Shown piece after piece: positions 63,552-64,000 of a DNA stretch of 64,000 nucleotides; positions within the stretch are counted from its first letter, which is position 1; the number at the start of each line of letters is the position of its first letter. A model generated the notes under the pieces. That model was not told where the DNA came from. It worked only from the letters and a program-made list of their open reading frames with translations, and searched no databases. This DNA is from DASTSN01 sp035549175. Its GTDB lineage: Bacteria; Bacteroidota; Bacteroidia; Chitinophagales; Chitinophagaceae. The position numbers and the translations under genes were made by a program. The stretch lies in NCBI GenBank assembly GCA_035549175.1, contig DASZRL010000092.1, forward strand, positions 73,584 to 137,583, in the 5' to 3' direction.

Positions 63552-64000
63552 TCAGAACCGGTAATTCAGGCCGAGGCCCGCACTGAAACTATACGGGAAG
63601 GACTTCACCGTGCTGTTTTGGGTGATCGAGGTTAGGGAACTACGGAAAGAGGGAATAAAAGACAAGGACCAGGTCCGCGTCAGACTGTACCGGAGGTCCC
63701 CGCTTGCCACCAGCCGCAGGCTGACCGGGTTCATGCCTTCCATTCGGTGCTCGTCTTCCTGTTCATGCCGAAAGCCATCATGCACGTCGGCCCGCAGGCG
63801 GGTACCCAGGATGAAATTGGCTGAGAATCCAAGGCCAGGGGAAAAGACAAGGTGCCCCCAGGTCCATGCATAATGGAGGCTTAGCGGCAGGCTGAGGAAC
63901 TGCAGCCGGTCGTGGGTGCCCGTTACTTCCAGGCTATCTCCCACTGCGGGCTGGTTCGAGAAGCCGGGCTTGAGGTAGGTATAACCGGAAGACAGGTTGA
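63552..64000 (-). CDS. Outer membrane beta-barrel protein, partial (N-terminus beyond the window)
   Basis: The frame is open to the right edge, so only the C-terminal ~149 residues are seen. Alternating aromatic strands (SLPLSLHYAWTWGHLVFSPGLGFSANF, WSLSFIPSFRSSLT) and the end FSAGLGLNYRF are those of outer membrane barrels. The GTG at 63944 within the frame is internal; residues such as YLKPGFSNQPAVGDS come before it. Cannot be assigned to a known transporter. Confidence 0.8.
   Translation of the reverse strand, partial: NLSSGYTYLKPGFSNQPAVGDSLEVTGTHDRLQFLSLPLSLHYAWTWGHLVFSPGLGFSANFILGTRLRADVHDGFRHEQEDEHRMEGMNPVSLRLVASGDLRYSLTRTWSLSFIPSFRSSLTSITQNSTVKSFPYSFSAGLGLNYRF

Overview
The window is a GC-rich chromosomal segment from a member of the Bacteroidota, most likely the Chitinophagaceae or a close relative. 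The evidence is the TonB-dependent receptor with a carboxypeptidase-like N-terminal domain, the PorT protein, a secreted protease with a type IX secretion (T9SS) tail, a GbsR-like regulator, promoters of the TTTG-N20-TAnnTTTG type, and atpD-atpC standing apart from the other ATP synthase genes. No rRNA, tRNA, CRISPR array, insertion sequence or prophage was seen. The content is mostly housekeeping.

Left part (1-25 kb): a non-coding region with a helically spaced series of DnaA-box-like repeats lies ahead of dnaB. It is followed by rsmE, a TerC-family protein, pyrD, a thiolase, a small frameshifted secreted protein with its TonB-dependent receptor, an ABC exporter, an M1 peptidase, a MutS-related ATPase next to dihydroorotase, a Wzi-like outer membrane protein, porT-ubiE, engB, an RNase H-like protein, a T9SS-exported metalloprotease, a CoA-binding protein, and an operon of a GbsR-like regulator, a membrane protein and a frameshifted TIGR01777-type epimerase.

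Middle part (25-44 kb): aceF (E2 of pyruvate dehydrogenase), an NAD-dependent epimerase, dnaX, a GNAT-like protein, an L,D-transpeptidase, atpD-atpC, a DUF4136 lipoprotein with an outer membrane barrel protein, a TMEM220-like protein, a large ThuA/sugar dehydrogenase/PKD/cytochrome c lipoprotein, a YqgE/AlgH protein, an orphan histidine kinase and queA.

Right part (44-64 kb): a complete Bacteroidota-type dcw cluster on the + strand, mraZ-rsmH-ftsL-ftsI-murE-mraY-murD-ftsW-murG-murC-ftsQ-ftsA-ftsZ, without murF, ddl or murB. It starts behind a regulatory region with three DnaA-box-like sites and three 10-bp-spaced MraZ-type boxes, and ends at a strong terminator. MurE to MurG build the peptidoglycan precursor, FtsW and FtsI polymerise and crosslink it, and FtsA-FtsZ organise the division ring. 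After the cluster come an intact TIGR01777 epimerase, a convergently overlapping metzincin-like protease, a Rieske lipoprotein and a barrel protein cut by the window edge.

I see no clear new multi-gene system. The most interesting signals are regulatory: the two DnaA-box clusters, the MraZ boxes, a 72-nt extended inverted repeat between rsmH and ftsL, -7 boxes placed only 6-7 nt from start codons, and two apparent frameshifts.
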